Below, piece after piece: positions 6,669 through 7,655 of a DNA stretch of 7,655 nucleotides (position 1 is its first letter; each line of letters opens with the position of its first letter). The position numbers and the translations under genes were made by a program. Below the pieces are notes generated by a model. That model worked only from the letters and a program-made list of their open reading frames with translations. It had not been told where the DNA came from and did no database searches. Source of the DNA: an uncultured Bacillota bacterium (GTDB lineage Bacteria; Bacillota; Clostridia; Peptostreptococcales; Anaerovoracaceae); the NCBI GenBank assembly GCA_947302945.1, contig CAMYWZ010000050.1:1-7655 (forward strand). Reading direction: 5' to 3'.

Positions 6669-7655
6669 ATGTCAGACGTAAGACCGGATTCAATGAAAAG
6701 GATCAACACTCCCGAGCTCGCCAAAGCGTTCATAGACGAGCAGCTCGCCGAGATCAACAAGCAGGTAGGAAAAGACGGCCAGGTTCTGCTGGCGCTCTCC
6801 GGAGGAGTGGATTCCTCCGTCTGCGCGGCGCTCATTTCCAAAGCAATAGGAAGGCGCCTCACCTGCGTTCACGTAAACCACGGGCTCCTGCGCAAAGGCG
6901 AACCCGAGCAGGTCTGCAAAGTCTTCGGCGAGCAGTTCGACCTCAACCTCGTCTACGTAGACGCCGTGGACCGCTTCCTGGACGCCCTCGCCGGCGTTTC
7001 GGATCCCGAGCAGAAGCGCAAGATCATAGGCCGCATCTTCATCGAAGTCTTCGCCGAAGAAGCCCGCAAACTCAAGGGCATCAAGTTCCTCGGCCAGGGC
7101 ACCATTTACCCGGACATCCTTGAATCCAAGGACGGCATCAAGGCCCACCACAACGTCGGCGGCCTTCCGGACGACATGAAGGATTTCGAGCTCGTTGAGC
7201 CCGTCAAGCTTCTTTATAAGGACGAAGTCCGCGTCGTCGGCAAAGCCCTCGGCCTGCCCGACAGCATGGTCTACCGCCAGCCCTTCCCCGGTCCCGGCCT
7301 GGGAGTCCGCTGCGTAGGCGCCATCACCCGCGACCGCCTCGAAGCCGTCCGCGAGTCCGACGCCATCCTCCGCGAGGAGTTCGCAAAAGCCGGCCTTGAA
7401 GGCAAAGTCTGGCAGTACTTCACCGTCGTTCCGGACTTCAAGTCCACAGGCATCAAGAACGGCAAGCGCACCTTCGACTGGCCCTGCATCATCCGCGCCA
7501 TCAACACCGTGGACGTCGTGGAGGTCACCCCCGAGTACCTCTCCGAGGACCTCATCAAGACCCTCGCAAACCGCATCACCACCGAAGTCCCCGGCATCAA
7601 CCGCGTCCTCGTCGACTACACACCCAAGCCGCCCGCCACGGTGGAGTACGAATAG
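6669..7655 (+). CDS. guaA: GMP synthase, stand-alone ATP-pyrophosphatase (synthetase) subunit
   Basis: Activates XMP with ATP to adenylyl-XMP and aminates it to GMP. The PP-loop motif SGGVDSS is at 44-50, followed by VHVNHGLLRKGE (68-79), FLGQGTIYPD (140-149), HHNVGGLP (160-167), RQPFPGPGLGVR (203-214) and the C-terminal dimerisation part ending EVPGINRVLVDYTPKPPATVEYE (306-328). The last is the normal GuaA C-terminus, so the 3' end is complete. At 328 residues it matches only the synthetase half; ordinary bacterial GuaA is about 510-525 residues with an N-terminal class I glutamine amidotransferase. This is not a truncation artefact: the upstream 48 bases are non-coding and AGGAG (6657-6661) sits 7 bases before the ATG. 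Two-subunit GMP synthases of this kind are established in archaea. The amidotransferase partner is not in this window, so it lies downstream, elsewhere, or the enzyme uses free ammonia. Probably an operon with guaB. Confidence 0.95.
   Translation: MSDVRPDSMKRINTPELAKAFIDEQLAEINKQVGKDGQVLLALSGGVDSSVCAALISKAIGRRLTCVHVNHGLLRKGEPEQVCKVFGEQFDLNLVYVDAVDRFLDALAGVSDPEQKRKIIGRIFIEVFAEEARKLKGIKFLGQGTIYPDILESKDGIKAHHNVGGLPDDMKDFELVEPVKLLYKDEVRVVGKALGLPDSMVYRQPFPGPGLGVRCVGAITRDRLEAVRESDAILREEFAKAGLEGKVWQYFTVVPDFKSTGIKNGKRTFDWPCIIRAINTVDVVEVTPEYLSEDLIKTLANRITTEVPGINRVLVDYTPKPPATVEYE

Overview
The window is a fully + strand, gene-dense stretch of a chromosome. It most likely comes from a fairly GC-rich, Gram-positive-type anaerobe of the Clostridia (Eubacteriales). 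This placement is an inference. It rests on purine-rich GGAGG-type ribosome binding sites, frequent ATA (Ile) and AGG (Arg) codons in otherwise GC-rich genes, a MacB/FtsX-type permease of the very large Firmicutes kind, a YczE-like membrane protein joined to a cytidylate-kinase-like domain, and a membrane-anchored VanY-like protein with a long wall-spanning linker. No rRNA, tRNA, CRISPR array, transposase or phage gene is visible.

Layout. (1) 3-2414: the permease part of an ABC transporter, cut at the left edge; the ATPase part probably lies just upstream, perhaps in the same polypeptide. (2) 2466/2472-3830: a membrane domain fused to a nucleotide-kinase-like domain, 51-57 bases after gene 1 and probably co-transcribed with it. 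(3) 3831-3952: a hairpin terminator overlapped by a strong sigma-A-like promoter, the clearest transcription boundary in the window. (4) 3953-5053: a membrane-anchored VanY/M15-type peptidase homologue that lacks one of the expected zinc ligands. (5) 5133-6620: guaB, an IMP dehydrogenase of the divergent type known from the protist Tritrichomonas foetus. (6) 6669-7655: guaA reduced to the ATP-pyrophosphatase (synthetase) half, with no glutamine amidotransferase domain. The window ends on its stop codon.

How the genes work together. guaB and guaA form a short guanine-nucleotide unit (IMP to XMP to GMP), 48 bases apart. Both are unusual forms of their enzymes. The synthetase half needs an ammonia source, such as a separate amidotransferase subunit, which is not in this window. 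The first three genes are envelope or membrane proteins with no obvious link to purine synthesis. I see no convincing new multi-gene system. The points most worth checking are the altered active-site residues of the VanY-like protein, the membrane/kinase fusion, the Tritrichomonas-type IMP dehydrogenase and the stand-alone GMP synthetase subunit.
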